DNA from: Pararge aegeria
Taxonomy: Eukaryota > Arthropoda > Insecta > Lepidoptera > Nymphalidae
Direction: 5' to 3'
Assembly (NCBI RefSeq): GCF_905163445.1
Contig: NC_053184.1
Coordinates: 8,060,001-8,124,000 of the forward strand
DNA length: 64,000 nucleotides
The notes beneath the pieces were generated by a model. That model did no database searches. It was not told where the DNA came from and worked only from the letters and a program-made list of their open reading frames with translations. Positions 14,168-26,948 of the stretch are shown here, piece by piece. Numbering within the stretch: position 1 is the stretch's first letter; every line of letters starts with the position of its first letter. Position numbers and translations under genes: made by a program.

Positions 14168-14330
14168 TTTTTTTCTTGGGGAAATCCAATGGATACCACT
14201 ACACCACGGGGAGGTGCAGTGGTTATGCCGGACTCTTACCGACTAAAACCCCACAGTGTTCCAACTCATCGCCTGGTGACTGGGTCATGGGAACGCTTCC
14301 GCACATAACCGCAACCCAGCAAAAAGTTTA
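14168..14330. repeat. unclassified interspersed repeat
   Basis: The stretch ggggaaatccaatggatacc to ataaccgcaacccagcaaaa is GC-richer than its surroundings and looks like a common lepidopteran repeat, recognised from memory. Only one copy is seen here, so class and borders are unknown. Confidence 0.4.
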
Positions 14331-16147
14331 TGATCTTAACCTAACTTGTTGATTCAACATTGTCACTTATTGAAGCGTATTTTTTGAATATAAACTGTGT
14401 TTGTGCTATTAGTATTAGCAATGTGTATTTAAGCTAGTAATAGCATAAGAAGCGTCAATAATGTTCGGGAAATAAAAATTATAACCTGAATTGTTTTATT
14501 ATTAGTTAGCTTTTTTATTCTTCAAAATATGGTGTATTATGTATATCTTATGAAAGATAATGAGTAAAAATGTTTCCATTTGATTGCTAACTAGTAAAAG
14601 TATTTTCCTACATTATACCATCGAAAATAATATTAGCGTACAATTTACATAAAACGATGAGATTTAGAGTGTTTATTTTCACATTTTCATTTTTTTAAAT
14701 AACTTCCACCTTCAAGAAGGCAATCTTTATATAAAATTTTGCCAACATACGCTTAGCTGTTAAGTGAACCAAGATTATTTTTTTCAATCGTCGGTAACTT
14801 TGCACGGGATATTAAGATTCGTCTCCAGGATGTTATTCCAGTATATTTTTTTTTATTTAAATCGTATTTTTTCTTAATCTATATCTTTATCATATCACGT
14901 CCATATCATTCGACCATATCAGACCATTTAATGATCGGATTTTTTAATTTTAGTGAAAATAGCCAATTTCAAAAGTACGTTGACTTCAACTCATTCAATT
15001 TATCTAAGAGCCCGTACCATAGTTTCAAATGTCACAAGCGATAATTAAATCTATTCAGTAACCTTACACTATTAATTAGATTACGTTGTTTGTAACCCAA
15101 TCAGTAGTAATTACTATAATAATAGGTAACAAGTTATTGTTGGCGTTTGTGTATTATTAGCGAAAGTACTTTAAATACGTTACTTGAAATTCTAATTAGT
15201 AGTAATGAAGGAATTGTTGATGCCTTACTGGGGGGATACTTACGTTTAATTATCGTGGAAGCCCTACTCATGTCGAGCCAACTTTTAGTTCACGAATCTT
15301 CTGAGCTGACTAAGAAAACCGAAGGAAATTGAAAGGATAAAGAAGGTTTGAAGTCCTAAACTAGACGGGCTGTCCTGACAAATTTAATTCATGCATTGGG
15401 AGTATGTCTTTCACGAGTTCCCAAAACGCTGATCAATAAACGAATTAACGAAAAATTATTATTCTCATAATTAGGTTTCCTGATTTGCGAATCGTTAAAA
15501 ACAGGTATCCATTTAATGTAGAGACTTGATAATTTGGATTATTCGAAGCAAATATAAAAATAAACAAATAGGCACGAATATCAAGCCACGCAGTAATACG
15601 AAGTTATCGTCACTTGACTAAATTAACAGAGAAGTTGGACATAATATTTTTTACCAAAATTGCGACATACCTAATAAAGGTCATTTTATAAAACAATAAC
15701 GACTAAATTATTTTTAGGATGATCGTTCTACACCAAAAGCATTAGTAATATTAAAATAGTACTGCTTAATACCGTGCCGGTAAGACTCCCGATTTTGGAT
15801 GGATTCAAAGGTCTGTTTACTAGTTTCAAATTACGAGCGATCATCCCATCGATGCTTTAAGTAACTATATACGGTTAAGTACATTGCGTTGTTTGTATGT
15901 AACTTAATCGGGCAGCCGCTAGCCGGTGGTATTATAATAACAGCGCATTGTTTCGTGATTGTAGGCTCGTTACTGGGAAAGTACTAATGGTTACTCGAAA
16001 CTCCAATTAGTGCTGAACGTATTATCGGCATAGGATATACGAGTATACAGGCTGGAAATTATAACTACGTGTTATTGGGTTTCCTATAAAAAATAAATTC
16101 AGTGCTAACTTGGAGTTAGTAAATCAGCGATATCCATCCCCTTACCT

Positions 16148-16393
16148 GCACGGATAGCATGGGCAAGAGACGAAAAAATCATCCCCAAATTACATCCACT
16201 GACAAGGGATAAAATTTACTTGTCCACCTAACATAGCAACTGGGAAAGGGAGAAGTTTAACCTTGTTTAATATTACACGTAGGTATATTATTTTCACTCT
16301 TGCCATGCTCGGAGACTGGACTGGATAAACTGTGGGAGAACCATTTTGTCTTTTACCCGTGGAGAAAATATCTCCTGCCCATACTATCCGTGC
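16148..16393. repeat. repeat with internal inverted segments
   Basis: gcacggatagcatgggca (16148-16165) returns inverted with one mismatch at 16376-16393. The surrounding 16135-16460 looks like one interspersed element, possibly a DNA transposon derivative. Its ends are not resolved. It sits between copies 2 and 3 of the 15-18 kb duplication. Confidence 0.55.
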
Positions 16394-16534
16394 TGAGAGA
16401 ACTGGCTAACCTGGCCCCTGGATAATTCTCTTTATAGCCTGCTAACGGTTGGCGGGACATTAGAGCAGTGTGGTGCAATAGTAAAGCCTAAATACATTGG
16501 AATTCTTGAAATTAAAATTTATTTTTTTATCTAT

Positions 16535-16590
16535 TTTGTGTGGTGTACAATAAAAGTATATTTATTAGTTAATTCATTCATTCACATTCT
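16535..16590 (+). repeat. retroelement tail-like motif
   Basis: tgtggtgtacaataaaagta followed by TTCA repeats recurs at 20923-20966 with (TTCA)5. This is likely the 3' end of a LINE family that ends in ATTC repeats. Confidence 0.45.
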
Positions 16591-18208
16591 TTATTAAGAC
16601 AGTCGTATAAAATGCGCTAAACGAAAAATGTACTTAATGTTTTTTTTCTAGAATATTCTTTTTTGTAAGGTTGCTAGTATGTATAATTAACCTTCTTAAG
16701 TGCTATACAAAAAGTTTTCCTTACTCGTTTTGAGGAGACTTGTGCAGGAAAACATTCTATAGGAATGTAACTAAAATTAAAAGCGCTTGTGGCCTATCCC
16801 AGCGTGCGTAGCAAATAGTGTTCCCAGTTTTAACTAAGAGATCGTAGTTTGAACTCATACGTTTATTATAGACCGTAGTTAGTATGTAACTCAATCAGTG
16901 GCACTCAGAGGTATTATAATAACAGGGTATTGTTGGCTCGGTTCTGGGAAGTTAATTAGGTAAGTACGTGGAACACGTCACTCGGTGCGCTAATTAATTG
17001 AGCGTATTATTGGTGCAGACCGGTTGCTGCGGTTTCAACAAAACTAATTACCCACTCATACATTGAACATTTTACTTAGGAGTGTGTGCTTTCAGAGCCT
17101 TTCTGCTGTTACACGTACATCTCTCTAAGTTTACCATTCGTGTATTAATATGGGTACAGCGAATGTATTTTTCGTTCGTTGGGGGGTGCTGTTTAACTTT
17201 TCTAGTTGCTTAACATTGGTGACGTGTCCCTCATTCAGTATAGTGTCTGGCCGATTTCAGTAATAATAGAATAAGTACGGTAGTGGAATTTTATTAAAGA
17301 AAAAGAAATATGAGGTGTAATGTTTATTAGCACTGTTTAAACCTCGAGGGTAGGAATAGGAACGAATCGTGGTCCGTTTACTGTCTATTATATAGTGTGT
17401 ACAAAGATCAACATCTTACTTCCACGTCAATCCTATCCCTACTCACAAAACACAGACAAATAGTATTTTGTAAGCATACTTCCATAAGCATATTTTCCTT
17501 GTAGATACACATAAAAAAAAATCCCTAACGTCACATGCAAAATAAAATCAAGTAGCTTCTGCCACTTTATTAGGTTGGTACGCGTCACGTAGCGTCGGCA
17601 CTATGCGTGTGTCAATCTTTTATCTTCAATAGGGATTTCATAAGTAAACAATTAGAATGTTTTTAATTAGCTTGTATGGAAAAATAAATAAGCCTCTTTT
17701 GATTTAATATTTTTACAGGTTGATTGATTCCTTATGAAATATCCTTATGCACCTTTCAACAGTATTTTGTAATTAGGTTACACGTTGTATATCATGAAGA
17801 CCACGTTTAGAAAGGTCATAAAAGATAATTTTATGTCATAATCTTGTACAACGTTCATCAGATGATATTGTTTGTGTGTAACTCAATCAGTGGCAGTCAG
17901 TGGTATTATAATAACAGGGTATTGTTGGCTCGGTTCTGGGATATTAATTAGGTAAGTACGTGGGGAACGTCACTCGATGCACTAATTAATTGAACGTATT
18001 ATTGGCACACTGGCCTATGCGGTTTAGGCAATAACAACTCATGTTATTTTGCATTTAGAAATGTACTGGATTTCGAAGACCGCAAATAAGTTAACTCTTA
18101 GTACTGTGCTACCGACTACTAGTAAAGACTTTTTTTCAATGTGGAAAATATGGTACTGATACACATCTTAATAATATATTAAGCTATATTCATATTGTAG
18201 CCAAGTAT

Positions 18209-18520
18209 GCGGTGATAGCCAAGTGGGTAGGACTTCGACTTAACTTTCGGATGGTTGAGTTCGAATCCCAGCACACCCCTCTAACTTTTCTAAGTTATGT
18301 GCGTTTAAGGAAATTAAAATATCACTAACTTCAACGTTAAAGGAAAGCAATGGGAGGAAATCTCCATCCCTGAGAGTTCTCCATAATATTCGCAAAGGTG
18401 TGACGTCTATCAATCCGCACTGGGCTATTGTGGAGGACTACGGCCTTAAACCCTTCTTATGGTCGGAGGAGTCCCGTTCCCTGTAGTAAACCGGTAATGG
18501 GTTTATATGGTGATGATGAT
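18209..18520 (+). mobile_element. tRNA-headed SINE, family B, full length
   Basis: Begins gcggtgatagccaagtgggt, a tRNA-like box A, then box B gagttcgaatcccagcac. The body contains ctgagagttctccataat and the 3' end is a (gat)n run. About eleven copies or fragments of this family are in the window, on both strands. Confidence 0.85.
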
Positions 18521-19709
18521 AACATTCATATATTGTCGTCACTGACCTCCAAGTAATAAAAAAGGGACTGTAGCTACAATTAGAAGCATGCTAATAAAAA
18601 AACACAGTGTCTCAATAATCTTTTATCGAGTAGACAACAATTCTCTAAGAGTACCTATTCTTTTCAGTTGTGAGAAATTGCATTCATGATTGGGTAATTT
18701 ATTTAAAAAAAACATCACCATACAATGTCCACTGGCTTAATTTCTGTCTCCGCGAACTAATGTTATTATGGATTTGAAAACGAAAGTTTTTATTCGTATC
18801 ATGCATCGGACGCACTGAAACACGGAGTTGGCAGTCAGTCTGCACCTCTCACAATTTTTTTAATACATACTAATGTCTTTTTGTTATCTGGCAATGCCAG
18901 TTACCCTTCTTCGGGCAGATGCTGAGCATATTTTGGACATAAAATAAAAAAAAAAGTTAAACCGAAAATCGAGTAAATCGAGTCCAGGATGCATTTTCAA
19001 ACACTCTTACAAACGAGGGCAGATTATGCATATTACTGTATAAACATTAACCTGATACAGCCTATAATATATTTCCCAGCTATGGATAGCGGGAAAATAT
19101 AATAAAGTTCAATAAGAACACTTCCTCCGTTAAGAAGTCAATTAAAAATACCAAACATCGAACGACAGTGCTAACATTAGTACAAAATATCTTCAATAAC
19201 TCACCTTCGACCGAAATTCAAGGGGGAAGCGGGGAGCAATTTAGCAGCAATTTTAATAATAAGTCCCTGGTATTTCTATTATAGCCGGGAGGCGATCAGG
19301 TGGGTCGAACCGGGGCTTAATAACTCTCGATTAGCCTATTGGATTCGCTATGAATGTTTGCTATTTTTTCTACACCGATACGCACGTTTAAATGAAGCGG
19401 AAATTAAAAATAGTTTGTTTGTTCAATGCAGACTTCTATTCCATTATTAAATCGCCGGCGTAATATTATGTGGACTGCAGCAAATAAGCTTGGCAGACAT
19501 GTTAATGAAATAATGCGGTTTCGTGTCTATATTACGTATCACGGTTCATTAACAATGATGCTTTGAATAATCTCAATGTTGTATGTTTTTTTATTAATAT
19601 TTAACAAATTCTTTTATATATATGTAAGTGTTTTTTCTAGCTTATTTCTATAACTTATGAGTAACATAATCTTCGAACTATTTACGTCCCACTGCTGGGC
19701 ATGGGCCAT

Positions 19710-19753
19710 CCTCTTATAGAGAGAGGGAACTTCTTCCCTCTCTCTATAAGAGG
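19710..19753. repeat. perfect 20-bp hairpin with 4-bp loop
   Basis: Arms 19710-19729 and 19734-19753 are exact complements (ctcttatagagagagggaa) with loop CTTC. The left arm lies in a common repeat (actgctgggcatgggccatc), so the right arm is probably a local inverted copy of its end. Confidence 0.9.
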
Positions 19754-19977
19754 GAGGGAAGAAAATAAGAAGAAGATGAAACACTTCATTGCACGAATAA
19801 CATACAGAAAACAGTAAGGAGTTTTACAGTAAACAATGTAGACATGAAAAGGCGGCCTTATTGCTGCAAGCAATCACCTTATTTTGCAGGATTTATAGTC
19901 TCATCCCACTATCTTGCTTCGTAACGGTTTGGCGGGTTTTAAGGAAAATAAATACAGATAAGTAATAATTTAAACAT

Positions 19978-20207
19978 CATGATCAGTATCAACCCGTTGC
20001 TGTCCTAATACAGAGCACGGATTTCAGTAGGGCTTTTATCTATCACGCTGGTCAAGCGCGGTTCAGTTAACTTCTTTAATTGTTAATTGATCTTTAAAAC
20101 TTAAGCTTAAAACGCACATAACTCCGAAAAGTTCGAGTAGCATGCCGCATTCTGAACTCACTCCCTCCGTAAAGAAAGCCGAAGTCTTCACCACTAGGCA
20201 ATCTAAA
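19978..20207 (-). mobile_element. SINE family B, degraded
   Basis: Reverse-strand match with recognisable blocks atcacgctggtcaagcgcgg, aaaacgcacataactccgaa and gccgaagtcttcaccactag. It has internal deletions. Confidence 0.6.
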
Positions 20208-20922
20208 TATATGCAACAGAAATTAAAACATCAAATAACAAAGTTAGGGTTCCTGTTTCAGCAAATATAACATCAGCTTTAAAAAGAATGACTAAAAGTC
20301 TAAAACTTTTGGTGATAAGAATTTTTAATTAAAAGTGTTAAAGCGTAATGTGCAGTGTGTTCCCCACGTGGGAGGGGTGATTTTTAATTATTAAAATTTC
20401 TACGCCAGCGGCGGTTGCCGATATTACTTTGATACTAGCCGTCCAGATATTATTGTCCATTAGTCACACGCAGACCTTTTTTAATTTTTGCATTCCACTT
20501 TTACTGCCTCGTTGGTCTAGTGGTTTGCATGTTCGTATAAAAAAAAGTTGATTATTTGTAGTTTAAGCAAAAAATTTCTGCCTATAATCTATCAGTTTAA
20601 GGGATACCCCTTAAGATCGCGACATGATGCGGTTTTTTTGAAATCTTATATTTTTATTAGTGTGTACTTAATTACAGGAAATATCAGTATAAATAAGTAA
20701 TTAAGTAGTCGTTAATTACAACAATGATTTTTATTCTCCTGAATAAATTTTATTTAATTGTAACAAGCGGACAACCATTAATTCAGAAATATGGCCTAGA
20801 ATTGCTGCGTTTTGATAATTCCTCCTTCCATATTATGTAGATAATATATATTTTGTAGATAAATAATAATTACAAAATTGTATACTTTTGTTAATTTTTT
20901 ATTTATAATTTTACTATATGTT

Positions 20923-20966
20923 TATGTGGTGTACAATAAAAGTGTATTCATTCATTCATTCATTCA
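20923..20966 (+). repeat. retroelement tail with (TTCA)n
   Basis: tatgtggtgtacaataaaag and then five TTCA units, matching the motif at 16.54 kb. It lies just left of a family A SINE. Confidence 0.5.
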
Positions 20967-21043
20967 TACAAACTGAAATTAATGAAATGTTATTCTGGAC
21001 AATATTTCTGAAGTAATAAATTATTTGATTTTTTTTAATAACT

Positions 21044-21311
21044 AATAAATAAATAAATAAATATACTACGACAATACACACATCGCCATCTAGCCCCAAA
21101 GTAAGCGTAGCTTGTGTTATGGGTACTGAGACAGCTGATGAATATTTTTTTATGAATATAATACACATAAATACTTATAATATACAGATAAACACCCAGA
21201 CACTGAAAAACATTCATGTTCATCACACAAACACTCTCCAGTTGTGGGAATCGAACCCACGGCCTTGGACTCAGAAAGCAGGGTCGCTGCCCACTGCGCC
21301 ACTCGGCCGTC
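21044..21311 (-). mobile_element. tRNA-headed SINE, family A (Metulj-like), near full length
   Basis: Read on the minus strand it starts with a tRNA-like head: gacggccgagtggcgcagtg as box A, then gtgggttcgattcccacaac as box B. A body of about 200 bp and an (ATTT)n tail follow. A possible 6-bp target duplication AACTAA lies at 21040-21045 and 21312-21317. A second copy at 28213 and partial copies at 1293 and 51456 confirm the family. The overlapping ORFs are translated SINE, not genes. The family name is from memory and needs a repeat search. Confidence 0.85.
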
Positions 21312-23777
21312 AACTAAATTGATTGATGTGTCAATGAACTCAATGGTTACGCCTTGTAGGTCTTAGCTCTAAATCTCTCTATGATATACCTTGTACTATG
21401 TACGCCGCATATTAAAGATGATTATATTATTAAAAACAAAATAATTAGCTGTCATTTATTGTCGCCCCTTGTATGTCTTGTCTTTATTTTTTTTGATCTA
21501 AAAGTGAAAAGCTTTTAAAAATAATCATAATTATAAATCCAGTTTTAATCTATAGCTAACCTACTTATGTGCGTAGGTTCAGAAATTTTTATGCATTATT
21601 ATTTATTAAGTTTATATTTCCTCCAAGTGTAGGTAAAATGCTCCAATAAAAAGAAAAAAGGTATATACGACATCATTCCAAAAAGAGTTCAACAATTTAA
21701 AAGTTTTAAAATAAAGCTGCACCTAATATAGGGATGACTCTATAAAACGACGCAATAGTCGCGCCGCGAATTGAAAATAACGGAATGCTTTAATTTCCCT
21801 GCGAGTGACGGGTCACGTGCCTCCCCCTGCCATCGTCACTGCCAGCACAATTAGCCTGCTCATGAGATTAAACAAGTAGAATGTTTGCATTTTTTCATCC
21901 CCAGCCTGCAGCTACTGTCAACTTGTATAATGGCCGCCTCAAAATGAATGGGATATGGCAAGCGTAAGTATTGCTATGGACATGCAAACATGTTCGCGGG
22001 AAGATGAGTAAGTGCTATACGAACGTTAAAAAGGTTATGAGAAATTTTAGAAACGTTTAATATTACTGTTTGAAGAGTTTTTATTATTTTGCAATGAGAT
22101 TCTAGTTTACTTTATAACTTTTGTGCCCAAGAGCATAAAAAGCAGTTTTACGAGTACCTACGACTTACGTTTATAATCAATCCAATCCATAATCTCACTG
22201 ATTAAATTTATAAGTGCTGTCCTTTTCTAAAGGGAAGAGTAAGAAAAGGTCAAATACTTAATTCAATCTGCTATCTGATGATCTTGTTGTTGTGTTAGTC
22301 TGCTTTCTATCGAAAAAATTGAAAATATTAAATTTGTTACAACAGTTTTGTCTTCTCTATAAAAATTAATTCATAAGGGTACCTACCTAAATGTATATTT
22401 AATCTCATTAATCCGACAGGGATTTCTTGGCGTTTTAATTTGAAAGACTAAGCGGAGGCACACGAGCGTAAAATGAATGGCGATTGTTGCAAGTGTGAAT
22501 TGTGAGCAACAGACCTGAATATGACATAGGGTTGGCAATTGTATACCTTAATCGTGATATGACACTATTATTGGGTGAGTCCTTTGAACTTATATACAAT
22601 AAGTGACATACATTTAGAACTTCGTTACATAATCATTTGAACCCTAATGCCATTTAAAAACGAGTAGTAAGATTATCAAAAGTAATCGCTTTGCACTGAG
22701 TTTTACATTTGTACATGGAATATTAGAAAAATTAATAACCGTATCTGAGATTTCTGGATGGTTGTTAAAATATCCTGCATTTCTTAAACTGAGATAAACA
22801 ATAGTTTTTATAATTCTAACTATTTACGTATTTGTTTTTGAATATTTGGCAACCCTATTGTGGCCCTATTGCACGGATTAAGATCAAGCGTATTCAAAGT
22901 CACGTCACTGATAACATCTACTGCAGTGTATTGAATTGTGACGTAATAATATTACATTGAACCGAATAGTAATTAGTTCATTAAAACATGTAACCTAATT
23001 ATTATAGTCATTGGTTTGATCTTCGCAGAATTCTGTTCACCTATTGCGTCCTGGAATACAGGGTTTTTTTAAACTGCGGAGTTTTACAAATTAGTATAAT
23101 AAAAAGCCCGGCAAAATACTTGGAACTGCTGCCCAATATAATAATTTACACTACACAGAACTGTTCTAAGCCTTATCAGTTTGTTCAAAATGTTGTTGTT
23201 TCATCTTGGCAAAGGGAAATTAGCAAAAGTGAACTTACGCGGTACTTAAGTATAAATGTAAATGTATGCTGATATACACCAACGATAAATTTATAGTTCG
23301 TAATAAATAAACAGAAATACCCTTATTAAAAATCACCAGCAATAATTATTATGAACTTATATTATGTAGGAACAGTGATTTGTACGAGCAACATAACGAG
23401 TTGAAATTACGTCCAGAGCACAGGGGTCAAAAGTCGGGCGCACAATAGATGCATTGCGATCCAATTAAAATTAATTAGCTTCAGAACACACTACAGCCAA
23501 GCAACAAATCAACGAAAGATACAACCTCGGATAGCGATGTCCGTGGATAAGGACATGGTTGCGATTTTAAACATCGCTACTGCGAATTTAATTCTAAATA
23601 TTCTTTATTAGTGTCGCAATTTCTTCGGTAGAACATTGGTTTTGTTTTACGTGGTATATTGTATCAGATGTGCACTCTTGTTTCTCATGTTCTGTAAGAC
23701 TTATTTGTGTTATTATCTGCTATCGAAATTATTTAATGATAATGCAACACGCAAATTAACTGGTGTTTTCATACTTA

Positions 23778-23866
23778 GTAGGGCGATAGTGTGTTGGGTA
23801 AGATTTCGACCACTCTTACGGGTGGACCGAGTTCGATCTCCAGCACGATCTCTTCATTTAAGGGTA
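23778..23866 (+). mobile_element. SINE family B, head-only fragment
   Basis: The interval resembles the family B tRNA-like head (gcgatagtgtgttgggtaag and gaccgagttcgatctccagc). The body is missing; a LINE 3' end starts about 20 bp later. The 135-codon ORF over this region is repeat-derived. Confidence 0.5.
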
Positions 23867-23879
23867 ATTGCATATCATT

Positions 23880-24232
23880 TTATAATAAATTACCAGATGA
23901 AATCCTTGAGATGTCTCTCAATAAGTTCAAACTTTATAAAAAAGGTAAGCTCATATAAAAATCCCATTATAATATTAAGGATTACATGTATGATAAAAAA
24001 AAACTTGGGTATGAATTGCTCTAACTTCATAGCTCAACATTAACTTTACTGTGAGATAGTGATAACAAAAAAACCAGGGCGCGTTTGGAACCCTCCTACC
24101 TTTAGTTTTAAGTTAAAAAATGCAGTTATTACCATAGCTAATACTAGTGTTACATATTAAATGTATGAACGTTTCATAAGTGCCTGTGATAAGGTCTACA
24201 TGAATAAAACATTGTTGATTGATTTTTTTTTT
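23880..24232 (+). mobile_element. Jockey-like LINE 3' end
   Basis: The frame from about 23.88 kb reads NYQMKSLRCLS-like sequence in the broken part and ends DKKKLGMNC-like, resembling the C-terminus of lepidopteran Jockey-group reverse transcriptases. The 3' UTR has gtttggaaccctcctacc and ends gtctacatgaataaaacatt. A homologous piece is at 35.27-35.63 kb. Group assignment is from memory. Confidence 0.6.
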
Positions 24233-25019
24233 AAATACCTAAAGGGTAATTATAACATCTCTTTATGCGTCGAGGGTTAAAAGGCAACTAAGCCATGTCG
24301 TTTGTAAATGAGATTCTTTATAAAATAGCGGTTATTTTCGATGTCAATTTATCATAGTGGCGCGCGGGTGGAGACGCTGTTAATCATAGTAGGAAACGAT
24401 TGCCAAAATAACTAGTATTCCTGTACCATATGATTAATGAGCCGCTATACACTTAATTAACATGTACCTACATGTGTTTGGGTCACGCGTAATTGACTTC
24501 TTTACAATTAACGTGGGTAGTTAAATTGTTGAGGAAACAAAATTAGCATTGTTGTATTGGGACGCATTGTTTATATTTAAATTAAAACATCATGTTTTGT
24601 ACAATATGACAATATCTTAGTTTAGATAAGTTTAAACTGCAACGATGCAAATGAAATTTAATCCGGTCATGTCAACATCTTTAGTGGCCTATTCACGCAA
24701 GATTACTGTACCAATCTACGATCAGCTTCTAGAGTGGGTATTCTGAACTATTTGAGGGAGAGGATACAAAGAAGGAAGAGGACAAAAGATCCAGAACGGA
24801 CAATGAGCATGCACTACCTGTCAAGGTCACATAGATAACCTTATTTTCAAGTGGTTAAAATAGATTTATCGTTTTGATAATTAATTTAATAAAGGCGAAA
24901 TTAGAATCGCCGGACGTTTTGATTTAAGACTGTCGTTATATATACCTTTTAGTTAATCAATTTCTATACATGTAATAAAATCTTCAGGTATGGTATTGCC
25001 ACGTATAAAAATCCGAGTA

Positions 25020-25200
25020 ATTCAATTAGTAGGAAAGCTGTGAGGGGGCGCAGGGCAAGCCTAATAAACATAATATAAATAATCTGTGGCGATAAATCTG
25101 CGGCGCTTTATGGCGGGAGTGGGTTGTCACTCCGTCTAATTAGCGCTAGTGCTGCTGCGAGGGATCAGGAAAGCGCTGTAGCGCTTGATTTCACAAGTAA
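25020..25200. promoter_or_regulatory. GC-richer island, possible enhancer
   Basis: The block from tgagggggcgcagggcaagc to aaagcgctgtagcgcttgat has sites such as tttatggc, gtctaattag and an agcgct palindrome. It has no repeat or ORF character. Confidence 0.25.
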
Positions 25201-25321
25201 AGTTAACTTTTTTTCGCGAAATAAATTTTTACTTCTGTTAAGTATTTTTTTACGAAAACTGCGTTTGCTTTTAAAATAACTTTATCCACACTGATTAAAG
25301 ACTGAGCTTTTTTAAGGCTAA

Positions 25322-25643
25322 GGGCCAATCAGCAGCGATGGGGAGAACTATGCTTGAAGTATCTCTATGATAAAATCAGGACTGAAAAGTTTCGTAGAAG
25401 AACCCGAGTTATCCACATAGCTCAACGAGTCGAGCAGCTAAAGACACTGGACAGGGACATAGCAGGGAAAACTGAAGTACGTTGGGGTCCCAAGGCGCTG
25501 GAATATCGACCTCGTAGTGGTAAACGCAGCATCGAAAAAATTACATCAAACGATTCGCAGGAAGCTGCTGGACAAAATCTGCGAAGTCCCGTTCGAACTC
25601 CCCAAAAAATATCTATCTGGTACGGACAGTGGTCGACATAAAC
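25322..25643 (+). pseudogene. LINE reverse-transcriptase C-terminal remnant
   Basis: The frame at 25354-25641 includes RRRTRVIHIAQRVEQLK and RWGPKALEYRPRSGKRS. It resembles the C-terminal end of abundant lepidopteran non-LTR polymerases (a region usually reading like RRTxVTDIA..RWGPKVLEWRPR). Only about 95 residues remain, with no catalytic domain. The ORF looks intact but is a fossil fragment rather than a gene. Confidence 0.6.
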
Positions 25644-26815
25644 TATAGACTCCGTCTTTAAAAACTAGTAACACCATATCATGTCGATATCATAGAATAT
25701 GCTGTATTAATTTATCTTTTCGTTTTAAAAACTTGAAAAGTATATTCCTTTCCGACAACACTTAAGTTTTTTGTTGTACTGTTGGATAAAAGACTCGGAT
25801 ACTTAAACCCTATGCAGGCGATACATTTCTCAAGAAACGACTAATAAAAACAATCACCGTACAGATTATATATTTTTTTAAGTGTTTTACCTAAACTTGG
25901 AGATATATATCAAATTTAGTCCCTATAAGACTGAAATAGGCATATTATAGTTATTTAGGCATCGATGGTACATGATTGCCGGGCAGATGCGCTAATGATT
26001 TAAATCCTGCCAGTGTCGAAATTTTTTATAAATATAAAAAAAAAATATGTAAATATAAAAAATCTAACTAATGATACATACGATTTGAACATTATTAATA
26101 TTTTTTTTTTAATTAAATTGGACATAGTTGAATTAGTCAAGCAAATTAATTAAAAGCGATCTAAGTGAAGTTCAGCGCTTTAGCGGCTTTTTATCAACTG
26201 CTCTCGTCAAAGCACTCTTCATCAGGCTTAGTTAATTATGAGGACATATCAGCTTTATTATAATTACTCATTTTAATGTCGCTGCGCCTAGAGTGTGCCG
26301 TGCCTTTTACACCGTTACGACACTTTCATGTCCACGTTGCGGGGAATTGAATTCGTTTTTTGTAGCTTCTAAGTTGTTTTTCAAAATGCACGTAAGTAAT
26401 GAATTTTTAAGGGGATACCTTAATTAAAAAATGCTTTTTTAAATTCTTTGTAAGAATGATGTTACAACATTGACATGAGTATCGATTTATAAAGCTTGCG
26501 AGCGAAGATGCAGTCAATAGTAGATTTATCTTAAGCTGTTGAGCGCGTGCACTTCATACATTCTCAACTTATTTTCATATGAGTCGCTTACGAGGAGGAT
26601 TTTTCAATTTGATGCCATCTACTTGCCTAATGCTTACCGTGCTTCTACAAGCAAAGTTTTCAAAGCAAACAGTCAAAGCGTGTCGAAACCCGCCATTCCT
26701 TCAGTTTTGAATTGTAAGAGGAATGTCATAAGTGTCTTTAGATATGCCCGGCCGTGGTAGAGATCGAGAGCGAGTCTGTGCCGGTCATAACTAAAGACCT
26801 TGGTGTTAACGGTAT

Positions 26816-26948
26816 CAGTGGCATGCACTTATATTTGGACCAGGGATAGAGCATTAAAATGCCATAAAATCACAAAATCCTCCTTTGTTGCCATTTATAT
26901 AAAAATATTAAGGTAGGCTTTTGGGCATGTATGAATTGCACGCCACTA
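26816..26948. mobile_element. hAT-type MITE, 133 bp, slightly decayed
   Basis: Begins CAGTGGCATGCA and ends GCACGCCACTA. The flanks AACGGTAT (26808-26815) and AACGGTTT (26949-26956) differ at one base, as in an old 8-bp duplication. Its ends match the elements at 7.4 and 38.9 kb. Confidence 0.75.

Larger units (their letters stand above)
15040..18030. repeat. four diverged local copies of a ~150-bp non-coding block
   Basis: Anchors tgtaac(c/t)(c/t)aa start at 15091, 15899, 16885 and 17877, giving spacings of 808, 986 and 992 bp. Copies 3 and 4 share cagggtattgttggctcggt, aattaggtaagtacgtgg and ctaattaattga-cgtattattgg. Copies 1 and 2 share the order of blocks with many changes. Several TAATTA homeodomain-type cores are kept. 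It could be a duplicated enhancer cluster or local insertions of an unknown repeat. Confidence 0.7.

Noticed and set aside
21240..21305. Possible tRNA gene (box A and box B present)
   Set aside because: It is the head of a SINE with a shared body and tail, not a stand-alone cloverleaf. The same applies to the other box B-like sites at 18.2, 32.7, 44.9, 50.1, 52.4, 59.7 and 63.3 kb.
21035..21322. Overlapping ORFs on both strands, up to 92 codons
   Set aside because: They are translations of a tRNA-headed SINE; the same peptides recur at the copy at 28.2 kb.
23636..24043. 135-codon ORF, the longest in the window
   Set aside because: It runs through a SINE head and a LINE 3' end and has no domain of its own.
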